Below, piece after piece: positions 1-10,862 of a stretch of DNA of 64,000 nt. Where the stretch lies: positions 27,762,902 through 27,826,901 of the forward strand of contig CM053267.1 of NCBI GenBank assembly GCA_028583415.1, written 5' to 3'. Source of the DNA: Protea cynaroides. Its lineage: Eukaryota > Streptophyta > Magnoliopsida > Proteales > Proteaceae. The position numbers were made by a program, and so were the translations under genes. Under the pieces are notes generated by a model. That model saw nothing but the letters and a program-made list of their open reading frames with translations. It did not search any database and had not been told where the DNA came from. Position 1 is the stretch's first letter, and each line of letters starts with the position of its first letter.

Positions 1-1493
1 ATGGCGAAATGAAGATGTTAGTGGGCAAGACTTGAGTAGAGATAGAGCTAAAGTCTGGTGACGAGGTCAAAGACTACCATACCACGTCCTCCCCCTGATG
101 CTCCACTCGCATCCAATACACCAACCACACACATACATTCACATGCTTATTCTTAGCATCATCATCATCATCATATTATAAATGAACAGAATTAAATATG
201 CATGAACAGTAATAGCAGGAACATTGGATGACATGTGAGATGCACATTACAAGCATATAAACAAGGAATTAATCTTGGCATTGGACTCAATAAAGTAAAC
301 AGTTTACTATTATCCATTTAGTTTAGGTCTTGTTCTCTCACCTTTGATGGATGTTTGTTCCTCTTCCAAGCTTTGGAAGTCACTTTGAATCTATTAGGAA
401 CCTAAGCAATTAATGTATTTAATTTAGGGTTCAAGTTTACCAAGTTACAGTAGTCAAAAACCTTGTTTGGTCTCAAAATATACTTGTTGTTATCATGTTA
501 TCGCACGTGTGGTCAGACCTATGATCGCAATATATAAGACCACACTCTGTGTGGTCGAACCCTGTGGTCGCATTTTATGTGACCACACCATGCAACAACA
601 CCTTTCTGGGAACTTCCCGAATAGCTGTGGTCGACCCTCTGGTCACCCTGTGGTCGACCACAAGCTACGACCATATAATGTTTGGTCAATTTTTCATCTC
701 AATCTGAATTCTTCATGAGTCGATTCCTCGACTCATCACTTAGGTTCATCCTATGGTTATCCTATGGCTATTATGTACAATTTCTCATTATCAATTATTC
801 CTAACCTATTTTCTCATGGTTTTTCTTAGAAATTCCATAACTGAAATCATTACATTAGATTTAACACATTAATCTTGAAAAGAACCTATTCTATCTGATC
901 TATCCCATAGAGTCAAGTCCATACCTTAAGCTTGCTGTAGAAAGATATAATTTTTCTCTACAAAACCTTCCTCTCCAAGCTTCTTCTCCAAATCTCCTTC
1001 TTCCCCTTCCTTTCTCTTTCTCTCCTAGGTTTACAATTTGAGTTCTAAAAGAGTGAGCAAGGCTAAGGAATGTTCTTTATATAGAGGGAAAACCTCCATA
1101 TAGAGTCTTACATTAATTAGGAAAGAGTCCCCCTCAAATTAAAGTTTCCTAAACACAGAGTCTATTCAGCATCGTGTGGTCGCACATGGGGTCGCAGAAT
1201 CCGTTGACCATACGTTCAAAATATGTGACCACACGTCGTGTGCTCTCATATGTGGTCGATCACACCCCTCAAAATTGCCACCACAAGACCAAAATTTTTT
1301 GGTTTTTAGTTTTTGACTGGTTTCTTCCACACGATCTTAAACAGTAAACCACACCAACTAAATTTGACTCGTTGCTCACTTTATCTTGTGGTTTCTTCAT
1401 ACAGTTGGTTCACTTGAGCCGATTATGATGGGAAGACCAGTCACGACACGAGAATGTAAGGTTAGATCGGGTTCGTGGCGTGCGGGTCTTACA
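1..1493 (-). mobile_element. 3' LTR of element Y (left-truncated by window)
   Basis: This is the terminal part of a Ty3/gypsy LTR in minus orientation. It ends GGGTCTTACA and is followed directly by the minus-strand polypurine tract and pol 3' end. It aligns along its length with the LTR at 27829-30175, and base 1 corresponds to about 28735 there, so roughly 900 bp lie left of the window. Minus-strand promoter-like sequence (TATATAAAG type) lies near 1080. Two clusters of GTGGTCGACCAC-like palindromes lie at about 480-680 and 1160-1265. CAT-trinucleotide runs and copies of a 'tagctctatctct' motif recur as in the other LTRs. The ORFs inside it are shadows of LTR sequence. Confidence 0.85.
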
Positions 1494-2216
1494 ACTCGAC
1501 CATCTTTAAAAGAAATTTCGTCCTCAAAATTTATACGTACGGATCTCACAACTCCCCCACCATCAAAAGAAATTTGTCCTCGAAATGTAGATGTACCTTC
1601 CGAGTTGAATAGGTGGGAATACTATTTCCGCATTGCTTCTTTATTTTCCCGTGTAATCTGCTCCACGTCTTGTCTTTACCAGGTTACCTTCATATAATAA
1701 TTATCCCAGCTTTGGAGGTATTATACCTTCCAAACAGTGAACTAGGCTAGTACCACTTCAATAGTTAAATCTTCTATTTAATCTAGTGGATCCGTGGTCA
1801 ATACCTTTGATACAGATATCCAACATACTTCTTCAATAGAGACACATGAAATACGTCATGCACACTAGACATGGATAACGGTAACGCTAGTTGATATGCA
1901 ACTTTTCTACGTCTCTCCAAAATTTTTATGAGGTCCAAAACATATATAGAATACAACTTTCCCTTCTTGTTAAATCATTTTAAACCATGCATAAGTGATA
2001 TCTTCAAAAATACTTTGTCACTTATGGTGAACTCGAGGTCTTTGCATCTCGTCTGCCACTAGATAGGTTTCTTCAATAGACTCAAGTCTTATAATTCCTT
2101 ATTCTCTGACTTCGTTCTAAAACAAAGGAATTCAATATTTCTACCGTACCATGCTTCATAGGTGACATCTACATAGTAGCTTGGTAGCGAATTCAATCCA
2201 CATATACCTTAGTTAA
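1494..2216 (-). pseudogene. Element Y pol 3' end (integrase C-terminus/chromodomain-like), decayed
   Basis: Read on the minus strand this is the end of a Ty3/gypsy polyprotein: the integrase C-terminal 'VSPMRGLKRF'-like segment, the GPY/F region and a degenerate 'SVHDVFH.SLLKKY' segment, up to the polypurine tract beside the LTR. The PPT region is present twice: two copies of a roughly 60-bp segment containing 'aaagaaattt(c)gtcctc', at about 1500-1540 and 1560-1600. Many stops and frameshifts make it non-functional. A solo LTR interrupts it at 2216/2217, and the integrase sequence resumes at 4513. Confidence 0.8.
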
Positions 2217-4512
2217 TGTAAGACCCGCACGCCACGAACCCGGCCTAACCTTACATTTCGTGTCGGGACCCGTCTACATATCATGGTCGAGCCAAGTGGA
2301 CCAAGTGTGTGAAGAAACCCAAGACCCAATATGAAAATTTACCCAAAAACAGTCAAAATGAGGGTAGGGTCGCATGTTTTAACAGGCAGGTCCGACCCTC
2401 CCATCGACCCTCACCATCGACCCTCAACCATGGGTCGCAGGGTCTATGAGTTGTCCAACCCTCCCTCGACCCTCCCATCGACCCTTGGCATTCGGGAAAA
2501 ATAGTACGAATCGAAAATTGAGAAACCTTCCTAATTTCAATTGGAACTTTTCCTAAACTCAATGGGACTTATTTTGGGAGGTTTTGCCCTATAAATAGGA
2601 CGTCCCTAAGCCTCTTTCAATCCTTTTACAACCCTAATTGGATTGAGAGAAAGAGAAGAGAAGGAAGAGAAGAAGAGAAGGAAAACTTGAAGACAAGGTT
2701 AAGGAAGAAGAGAAAATTCAGAGGAACTCTGAATCTCAGCAAACCTAAGGTATGAATACATTCCCCATGATTTATTTAAGACTTTAGAATGATTTATGAA
2801 GAGGATATGACTTAGAAGAAATCCAAATCATCCATCCATGGTTAGGTTTTCATGGAAAACCATGGAGGAGATCATTAAAACCATGTAGGTGAATAAAGTA
2901 TAGTTCTAAACCATAGAACATGTATAGAATGGATTGTGGAAGTAAACCATAGGACCCAACCATGAAAGAGAAAACGAAATCTGATATTTTCGACTCAAAC
3001 CATGGAGGGTCGCACCTAGGGTCGATGGCAGATCCGACCCTAGCATCGGCCCTCAGTGTTCGGGAAGTTCAGTTTAGGGGGAGGGTCGCACCCAGGGTCG
3101 ATCATGACTCCGACCCTACCTCCGACCCTCAGTTAACAGAATGGTTTTAAATTCTGAATAAATTTTAATTAAATTTTATTGACTTTGTTAGGTCTTCTAG
3201 TAATATAATAACATTATAAAGGTGATTCTAAAGCTTGAAAGAGTATCTATTACCAAGCTAAGGTGAGGAAACAGAACTCTAAACTAATTGGTTAATAACA
3301 AACTGTTTTCTATTTCTTGAGTCCAATGCCATGTTTGATTCTATGCGAATATGTTTGTAATGTGCATACAGTATGCCATCCAATATTTTTATTACTTGTT
3401 CATGCATGTTTACTTTATTGTTTATAACATGATGATGATGATGATGATAGGAATAGGCATGTGCTTGTATGTGTGTGGTTGATGTACTTAATGCGAGCGA
3501 GTATTAGGGGGGGTGTGATGAGAACGTCAATAAACGTTAACCTTTGGCGGGTCTCAGCACTTTAGCTCTATCTCTAACTCAAGTTTTGTGCATTAGCATC
3601 GTCGTATCGCCATTACTTTAGTAGAACTATTATGTCGTAGAGTATCAGGGGAGGTGGTCTCGGTCCTTGTAGTCTCTGACTCTACCGGGGGGCCTTAGCT
3701 CTATCTCTATGGACATTCTAAGGGATGCTGGGGTGAGGCCTTGGATACATTGTTTGGCATTAGGATTGGTTAGTTGCGAGCCCAGTTTGCAGTCCTCATC
3801 AATAGGGGTTTACGTGTTGGTATGGCACTATATAGCAATAAACGTAACATTTGTTATATAATGTTCATGATTGGGTGCATGTGAGTTGACAATAAACGTG
3901 ATCTTTGGATAACGTCACACACTCGTGTATAGAGGCGGGATCAATAAACGCGACCTTTGGCTACCTAAACCTTTCTATTGCATACTGTAAACTTTAAACC
4001 GGACCACAGATATAATTTGATTGCATGCATATGTACTGTTGCATTGTTTTGTTTACTCACTGAGCTCAAGTTGGAGAGCTGACCCTCGCGCGTGCAATTC
4101 TTTTTAGTTTCTGATATTGCAGGTACTATGATTGAAGATTATGTCTACTCGCCAACATATGCACGGGTGGAGGCTATGAATGAGCAAGCTGTGGAAAACG
4201 AACATGGTTCGTTAAGCGAGCGTTTCAACGATGGATATGTTTAGTGTTTAGTTTTCGTATTTGGATATTGTAATATGTATTAAGTTATGTTTTGGTTACT
4301 TAAAAATAAATAGAATATTAATTATTTATCATGTTTAGACCTCAGTTCATTATCTGTAAGACTTCCGCTATTTATTTTATTACCTCTGATTAATGTGGAA
4401 TGTGTTTTGATTTATCATATGTGGGATAGCCTATTTTGAGATCCTGGTTGAACCGTTGGTTTGCTGACGGTTCATCACACCATTTCGAATGGTGTGGAAT
4501 TGGGGTGTGACA
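2217..4512 (+). mobile_element. Solo LTR (X-type subfamily) inserted in Y pol, TSD GTTAA
   Basis: It begins TGTAAGACCC and ends GGGTGTGACA, in plus orientation. The flanking 5-bp direct repeat GTTAA lies at 2212-2216 and 4513-4517, and minus-strand integrase sequence runs on across the gap, so this is a precise insertion. At 2296 bp it equals one full LTR with no internal region, which indicates a solo LTR left by LTR-LTR recombination. A TATA box (TATAAATA, 2590-2597) is followed immediately by the palindrome GGACGTCC (2598-2605). GGGTCGATG/CGACCC palindrome clusters lie at about 2365-2500 and 2995-3135. The subfamily match is to element X. Confidence 0.9.
2590..2605 (+). promoter_or_regulatory. 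LTR core promoter: TATA box plus GGACGTCC
   Basis: TATAAATA is followed without a gap by the 8-bp palindrome GGACGTCC, which carries an ACGT core of the kind bound by plant bZIP factors. The same arrangement is seen in the LTRs of V (21592-21599), Y (29771-29778) and the X 5' LTR (20046-20053). The start of transcription is inferred to lie about 30 bp downstream of the TATA box. Confidence 0.55.
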
Positions 4513-4923
4513 GTTAACCCTCCAAAGCACACTGAGGTCATATAGCAATGGAGTGAGCTATCTTCATTAGGCAATCAATAATCATCCAAACTACGTCAAC
4601 CAATCTGGGAGTCAGTGGTATACCGGTGACATAGTCTATTGTAATGTAGTTCCAGTTCCAAACTAGCTCCGATAGTGGTTGTAGTAAACATGTTGGTCTT
4701 TGTCTTTCAGCCTTTACTTGCTGACAATTCAAACACTGGAACACGCACTAAGCCATATCTGTTATCATTCCTCTTTACCAGTACAACCTCTTCAGGTCAT
4801 GATACATATTGGTACTCCAGGATGTCCTGAATATAGAGTACAATGCGCTCTTATCATTATCCTCTTCATGATATTAGAGTCTTCACCTTCAGGTATTCAA
4901 AATCTACCTCTGTATCTAAGTAC
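4513..4923 (-). pseudogene. Element Y integrase N-terminal fragment
   Basis: Minus-strand translation gives a decayed integrase zinc-binding region (an 'HPG...' stretch and the 'CLNCQQVKAERQRPT' motif at about 4680-4740). It is followed by the start of the catalytic core ('ITIDYVTGIPLTPR', first catalytic Asp). It continues the pol sequence interrupted by the solo LTR at 2217-4512. The sequence stops abruptly at about 4923, where a plus-strand pol fragment begins. Several stops are present, so it is a pseudogene. Confidence 0.8.
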
Positions 4924-5275
4924 CGACCTCGAGGTTGCCGTAAGTGACAAAGTGTTCTTGATGATGTCACTTATGCGTGGTTTGAAGTGATTCAGTAAAA
5001 AGAGAAAGTTGTGTCCTATATATGTTTTGGACCTCATAAAATTTTAGAGAGACGTAGAAAAGTAGCATATTAACTCACATTACCGTCATCCATATCTAGT
5101 GTGCACAACGTATTTCACGTGTCTCCATTGAAGAAGTACGTTGGAGATCCACCACAGGCATTGACCGTGGATCCACTGGATTAGATTGAAAATTTAACTT
5201 TTGAAGTAGTACCAACCTAGATCACCAGTTGGAAGGTATAACATCTTCGAAGTTGGGATATTTATTATGTAAAAG
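4924..5275 (+). pseudogene. Element V pol fragment (integrase C-terminus), 5'-truncated
   Basis: Plus-strand gypsy pol sequence begins abruptly with 'VAVSDKVFLMMSLMRGLK' and runs through the GPY/F region. It is an inverted, clearly related copy (roughly 85% by eye) of 1700-2040. A second-family solo LTR interrupts it at 5275/5276, with AAAAG before and GAAAG after, and pol resumes at 20972. The 5' part of V is missing. Either V was truncated on insertion or a rearrangement joined two oppositely oriented copies here. Confidence 0.75.
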
Positions 5276-5355
5276 TGGTAGCACCCGATTTTGCCACTAC
5301 GGGGATCTCCGCTCTAATTGGGGCACCATACGCAATGAGAGGGGTGTATCAAAAA

Positions 5356-5363
<8 letters not shown>

Positions 5364-5408
<45 letters not shown>
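5364..5408. repeat. (AT)n microsatellite with adjacent poly-A
   Basis: About 22 TA dinucleotides directly follow an A run at 5350-5363. They lie inside the Tat-like LTR, 75 bp from its 5' end. Confidence 0.95.
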
Positions 5409-5411
<3 letters not shown>

Positions 5412-5499
5412 AATTAAGAAAATGATGGTTGAAAAAAAATATAATAAGAAAAGAAAGAAAAAAAAAGAAAAATGATAAAACCCTAAATCAAAGAGGAGG

Positions 5500-5745
5500 A
5501 AAGAAAGACGAAGAGAGAGAAAGAGCAAAAAGAGTGAGAAAGAGTGAGAAAGTGAGAGAGAGAGTGAGAAAGAGTGGGAAAGAGAGAGAGCAGAGAGAGA
5601 TGAAGAGAGGAGGAGAGTGAGAAAGAGCGAGAATAGAGAGAACAGAGAGAGAGAGAGAGAGTGAGAAAGATAAAGAAAGTGAGAGAGAGTAAGAAAGAGT
5701 GGGAAAAGAGAGAGAATAGAAAAAGACGAAGAGAGCAAGTGAGAG
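5500..5745. repeat. Purine-rich (GAGA/GTGAGAAAGA) low-complexity tract
   Basis: Irregular tandem 'agagagtgagaaagag' units lie in the U3-like part of the LTR. They create long Ser/Leu-rich spurious ORFs on the minus strand. Confidence 0.9.
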
Positions 5746-6220
5746 GGAGGTACTACTACCTCCCTTTGTCCGCCGACCAAACCATACCCCCAAATCACTC
5801 CACCTCTCCTCCCTAAAACACTCCACCTCCCATACTCCATTAAACCCAACCTCTACTGACCTGCAATACTCTACCTCTTCTCCCTAAAACCCAACCGACC
5901 AGCTCCAGTGCTCCATCCCTCTTTGAATGCACCCACCTTCTCCCATCGACACCTTAGGTTACCCAGTCGAACAGCCCATGCCACCCAACCATGCTACCTC
6001 CTCCACTGACCTACAACACTCCACCTCCCATAATTTGTGTAGTGCACCACCACTGTGTAGACACTAGCAGTCTGTCTCCATCGAGTCCCTCAGTAGTCAA
6101 CACCTCACAACAGCACCTCACAGCAGCCATCCCTCATAACTCCAGTCTCCATCATTAAGCCCCACTCCACCTCTCTTCATCCAACCTCCTGCTTCTATAA
6201 ATACCCCACCAATGTTCACA

Positions 6221-6252
<32 letters not shown>

Positions 6253-6668
6253 GGGGGGGGGAAGGCTGGCCCTTCTATTTCCTTTCGAAATCCCCATTTG
6301 CCCCCATCACCTACAGCAACCATACTCACCTTCCTACTATTCATCATATTTTGCCTCCTGCCCATCTCTCCCAACCAGCAACACCTAGCAAACCATCCCT
6401 CATAACTGTCCGCAAATCACACTCAGTAGCTCCTCGTGCACCATCCCTCATAACTGTCTACAAATCACACCCAGCAGCAAATCAGACACCATCCCACACC
6501 TGTTTGCAACACACACAACAGCACCTCTCAGCAGCCATCCCTCATAACTGTTCGCAACTCGCACCTAGTAGCCGAGCATGACCATCCCCCACACCTGTCA
6601 GTAACTCACACCCAGCAGTCGAGCACGACCATCCCTCACACCTGTCCGCAACTCACACCCAGCCGAGC

Positions 6669-6970
6669 ATGAGATCCTCGCGACATCCTGCGAGGACCTT
6701 GTTGTCAACCTGAAGATCCTCGCGACATCCTGAGGACCTTCGTCGTCAACCTGAAGATCCTCGCGACATCCTACGACAATCATCATCATCAACCCGGTGA
6801 TCCTCGCGAGATCCAGCGAAGACCTTTGTTGTCAACCGGAAGATCCTCGTGACACCCTGCGACGATCATCATCGACGATCCTCACGAGATCCAGCGAAGA
6901 CCTTCATCGTCAACCCGAGGATCCTCACGACACCCTGCAACGATCATCATCGTTGATCCTCGCGACATCT
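6669..6970. repeat. Tandem array, ~42-bp unit 'gatcctcgcgacatcctgcg'
   Basis: Roughly eight degenerate units start with GATCCTCGCGA(C/G)ATCC and alternate between 'gaggacctt.gtcaacc' and 'gacgatcatcatcg' second halves. The alternation suggests a two-unit higher-order repeat. They lie downstream of the LTR TATA box, within the likely transcribed part of the LTR. Confidence 0.85.
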
Positions 6971-7380
6971 TGCTATTCAATCTCGTCGACGCACATCAGG
7001 TTAGTTTCCTTTCCAATTTACCATACTTGTATGTCGTATTTGTGGTTGTTTGCTTCATTTTATTATTGTATCTTCGCATACATGATGATTCTTTTATCAT
7101 ATGCGTCGGCTTCCACATGTGCATGTTGGGTTTTGGCTCAGCCTTTCTTGTTGTGCATTAATGAAATGAAATATGGCCGTTGATCTTGCATTTTGGAGGA
7201 TGAAATTGATCCGATGTGCTTGAAAATTTTAATGTAATTGGTCCGATCATGTGATTAGAATTTTAATGCGGGTAATACAACCACATGATCTGAATTTTAT
7301 GAGAATTGATCATGACCATATAATTGGAATTTTCATGAGTTGATCATGGTCTTTGATTTGGAATTTTGATGTGATTTTAA

Positions 7381-7980
7381 GTAATTGGAACCATTAGATT
7401 GTCTTGATAAGTGACTTTATCGAATATGAATGGTTGGAATATCATGATGAACGATCTAAACCATTGGACTATCTTTGGAAGTAATTTTAATCAATCTGAA
7501 TGGTAGATTGTGATCTTAAGTAATTGAAACCATTGGAATGTCTTGATAAGTGACTTTGTCAAATATGAATGGTTGGAATATCATGATGAACGATCCAAAC
7601 CATTGGACTATCTTTGGAAATGATTTTAATCAATCTGAATGGATGGATTGTGATCTTAAGTAATTTGAACCAATGGATTGTCCTAATAATCGAATCTGAG
7701 CGGTTAAATTATCATGATGAGTGAACTGGGCCACTTGATTATCTTTGGGAATGGTTTAAATGAATCTGAATGGTTGGATTATGATCTTGAGGGATTTGAA
7801 CCGTTGGATTTTTATTGTGAGTGATTTGGACCATTAGATCTTCATCATGGGTGCTTAAAAGGATTTTGAACCATTGGATCTTGGTCATAAGTTCTTAGAT
7901 GAATCTGGACCATTGGATCTTCATCATGGGTGCTTAAAATGAATTTGAACTGTTGGATTATCTTTCTAAGTAGTTTAAAT
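7381..7980. repeat. Tandem higher-order repeat, ~140-bp unit
   Basis: Successive copies begin near 7381, 7520, 7660 and 7789 with 'gtaattggaaccatt(a/g)gatt'. Each contains sub-units around '(a/t)gaatggttgga' and 'accattgga', and the copies decay towards 8000. They lie within the Tat-like LTR. Confidence 0.8.
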
Positions 7981-8548
7981 GAATCTGAGCCGTTTGAATG
8001 TTCACCATGAATATTTTAAATGAATCTGGCCCGACGGACTGCCCACCTGGGTATCCCGAGTGTGGGATGTGAGTGAAATTTAGTGTACCCCCGTGTGTGG
8101 GGAGCTGAGGCATTTGGCCTTTCCTGAGTGTTATCACGCGTATCTATGGCTCGTCAAACCATGGGAACTACGCTTGACCTGATTCTCGAGAGACAGAGGT
8201 CTCGATAGATACGTAGGCTGCAGGGGAGATTGATCGCTCCAAGCTCGATCAAATTGAGGTAAGTTCCATGTATTATAGGATTACTTCGACAAGGGGATTT
8301 CCTTATGATAGGGAATTCCTCTATACTGAGATGGATCCCACTATTGTGGGGACATCTCTCACCATCGGATGTGTTCCATGATTATGGGAGCATTCATCGC
8401 TTGAGATGCATTCTAATATTTTGGGAGCGTCCCTTCTCTTGCACACACCTGGTACGTACACATCCGCCCAAACTACGTTTGGCCTGATTCCCACAGCACA
8501 GGGATACGTAGGCGGTCTGGGATTTTCTCAGACCTCGGTCATATGTTG

Positions 8549-10849
8549 TGTCACACCCCAATTCTGCACTATTCAGAATGGTGTGATGAACCACTAGCAA
8601 ACCAACGGTTCAACCAGGATCTCGAGTAGGCTATATCCGTGTTATCTAAACCTCATACATCCACATTCATAATCAGAGTAAATACACAATAGCGGAAGTC
8701 TTATAGTAAATGAACTGAGAATCTAACTGTGATACTCATAAATAAAATATCCAATTATGTTGTTTCAACCGAGACATAAATAAAATATCAATTACATGTC
8801 TTTACAGAATCCAAATAAGTAAAATAAAATCTAATCTAATACGCATGAGTTGCACTCGCAAGAGGAGTCATGCGTATCCACTAAGTCTTCAGCTTCCATC
8901 ACCGCCATATGTCCGTACACAGGAGCATTCATGTAATCTTCAACAGTGGTACCTGCATCATCAACTAAAAATATTCGACGTCGAGAGGGTGAGCACACAT
9001 CATGACTCAGTGAGCAAACAAAACAATGCAACAGTAATATGCATGCAATCAATTCATATCTGTGGTCTGGTTTTAAGTTTGCAATGTTCGGTGGTCAAAG
9101 GTTAACGTTTATTGACCCCTCCTCTATACACACGGTGTGAAGGCCCGCCCAAAGGTTAACGTTTATTGTTGTCCCCATCCACCCTACCATGGACAATGTA
9201 CAACAAAGGTCAACGTCTATTGCTGTACAGTGCCATACCAACACGTAAGCCCCTGCTGGCGAGGGCTTGGAAACTGGGCTCGCAACTAACCAATCCTAAT
9301 GCCAAACAGTGTATCTAAGGCCTCACCCCAGCATCCCTCAATACGTCCATAGTGATAGGGCTAAGGCCTCCCGGCAAAGTCAGAGACTACACGGTCCGAG
9401 ACCACCTCCCCTCATACACTACGACATAATAGTTTTGCTAAAGTAATGGCGATACGACGATGCTAGTACACAAGACTTGAGTTAGAGATAGAGCTAGAGT
9501 GCTGAGGCCCGGCCTATGACACCCCCCTGATACTCGCTCGCATCAAGTACACCAACCACACACATACATTCACATGCCTATTCCTATCATCATCATCATC
9601 ATCATGTTATAAGTAAAAAATTTAAATATGCATGAACAGTAATAATAAAAATATTTGATGACATGTTGAATGCACATTACAAGCATATACGCATAGAATC
9701 AATCATGGAATTGGACTCAAGAAATAAAAACAGTTTGTTATTAACCAATTAGTTTAGGTCTTGTTCCCTCACCTTTGCTTGTTGGTAGATCCTCTTTCAA
9801 GCCTTAAGAATCACCTTTATATCAATATTATATCGCTAGAAGACCTAACAAAGTCAATAGAATTTATTTAGAATTTATTCTAATTTTTCCAATTTACTGT
9901 TAACTGGGGGAGCAGGAAGGGTCGATGCTAGGGTAGCAACATACTACGACCCCCTGTAGTAGGGTCGATGCCAGGGTCGGAGGTTCCATCGACCCTGGGT
10001 GCGACCACCCCTTTCAGGGCTTCTCGAACACTGGGGGTCGATACTTAGGGTCTGGTAGGGTCGATGCACCATCGACCCCACGTGCGACCCCCCGTGGTTT
10101 GTCAATATTTTCATCTTTTGATCCATTCTTTCTTGTTTGAATCCTATGGCTTCCTTCTATAGTCCATTCCATACACTTTCTATGGTTTAGAACTAATCTT
10201 TACTCATCTATATGGTTTAATTGATCTCCTCCATGGTTTCCATTGAAACCTAACCATGGATGGATGGTTTGGGCTTTCTCCTACATCATACCCTCCTCAT
10301 TAACTACTCTAAGTCTCACAAAATTCATGGAGTTAGTATCCATACCTGAGAAGTATGCTTATTCTCTGAAGCTCTTCTCTTTTGGCCTTCTTCTCTACTT
10401 TCCTTCTCTTCTTCTTCTCTTCCTTCTCTTCTCTTTCTCTCAATCCAATTAGGGTTCTAAAAAGAGTGAAAGAGGCTTAGGGATGTCCTTTTTATAGAGT
10501 AGAAACTCCTCAAATAAGACCCTTTGAGATTAGGAAAGAGCCTAATCGAAATTAGGAAAGTTTCCTAATTTCTGGTTCTGGGGTCGATGAGGGGGTCGAT
10601 GATCCCGTCGACCCCTGGTTTTAAATTGTCCGACCCCCGATTAAAAACTGAGGGTCTGACTTTTTGTGCTAGGGGGCTCCGACCCCACCTCACTGGGTGT
10701 GCAACCCTCGCCCCTATCTGAGTGTTTTTGGGTCAGTTTAATACCTGGGATCACGATCTTCTTCACGCACTTGGTCCATTTGGCTCGACCACGATGGGTA
10801 GACCTGGTTCAAGGTGGTAAGACCGGGTTAGATTGACACGGGTCTTACA
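8549..10849 (-). mobile_element. Element X 3' LTR
   Basis: TGTCACACCCC...GGGTCTTACA, 2301 bp. It contains GGGTCGATG/CATCGACCC palindrome clusters at about 9915-10105 and 10575-10720. One clear inverted repeat is at 10058-10078: 9-bp arms GGGTCGATG and CATCGACCC with a 3-nt spacer. The minus-strand TATA-like CTATAAAAAGG lies at about 10486-10497; the neighbouring GGACGTCC has changed to GGACATCC here. Confidence 0.9.
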
Positions 10850-10862
10850 ACTCCCCCCTACT
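10850..10862 (-). other. Element X polypurine tract
   Basis: The minus strand reads TAGGGGGGAGT directly before the LTR start TGTAAGACC. This is the expected plus-strand primer site for reverse transcription. Confidence 0.8.

Larger units (their letters stand above)
5276..8548 (+). mobile_element. Solo LTR of a Tat/Ogre-like family, part 1
   Basis: It starts TGGTAGCACCCGATTTTGCC inside V pol and carries the 'AACTACG...GATTC...ATACGTAGGC' motif twice (about 8170-8215 and 8472-8515), typical of long plant Tat/Ogre-type LTRs. A TATA box (TATAAATA) lies at 6196-6203. No coding region is convincing. Element X interrupts it at 8548/8549, and the LTR resumes at 20414 and ends TCCTCATA at 20971. Joined length is about 3.83 kb with flanks AAAAG/GAAAG (4 of 5 identical), so it reads as a solo LTR. 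Family assignment rests on motifs and resemblance to 35724-40093. Confidence 0.7.

Noticed and set aside
5349..5849. Long minus-strand ORF of 166 codons
   Set aside because: It is translated from AT and GA microsatellite DNA (Ser/Leu/Phe and Ile/Tyr runs) inside an LTR, with no domain-like sequence.
5276..8548. Possible independent gene with TATA box at 6196 and downstream ORFs (6351-6581, 6797-7183)
   Set aside because: The termini, the flanking near-TSD and the motif set shared with the other solo LTR show that this is an LTR. The ORFs are translated tandem repeats.
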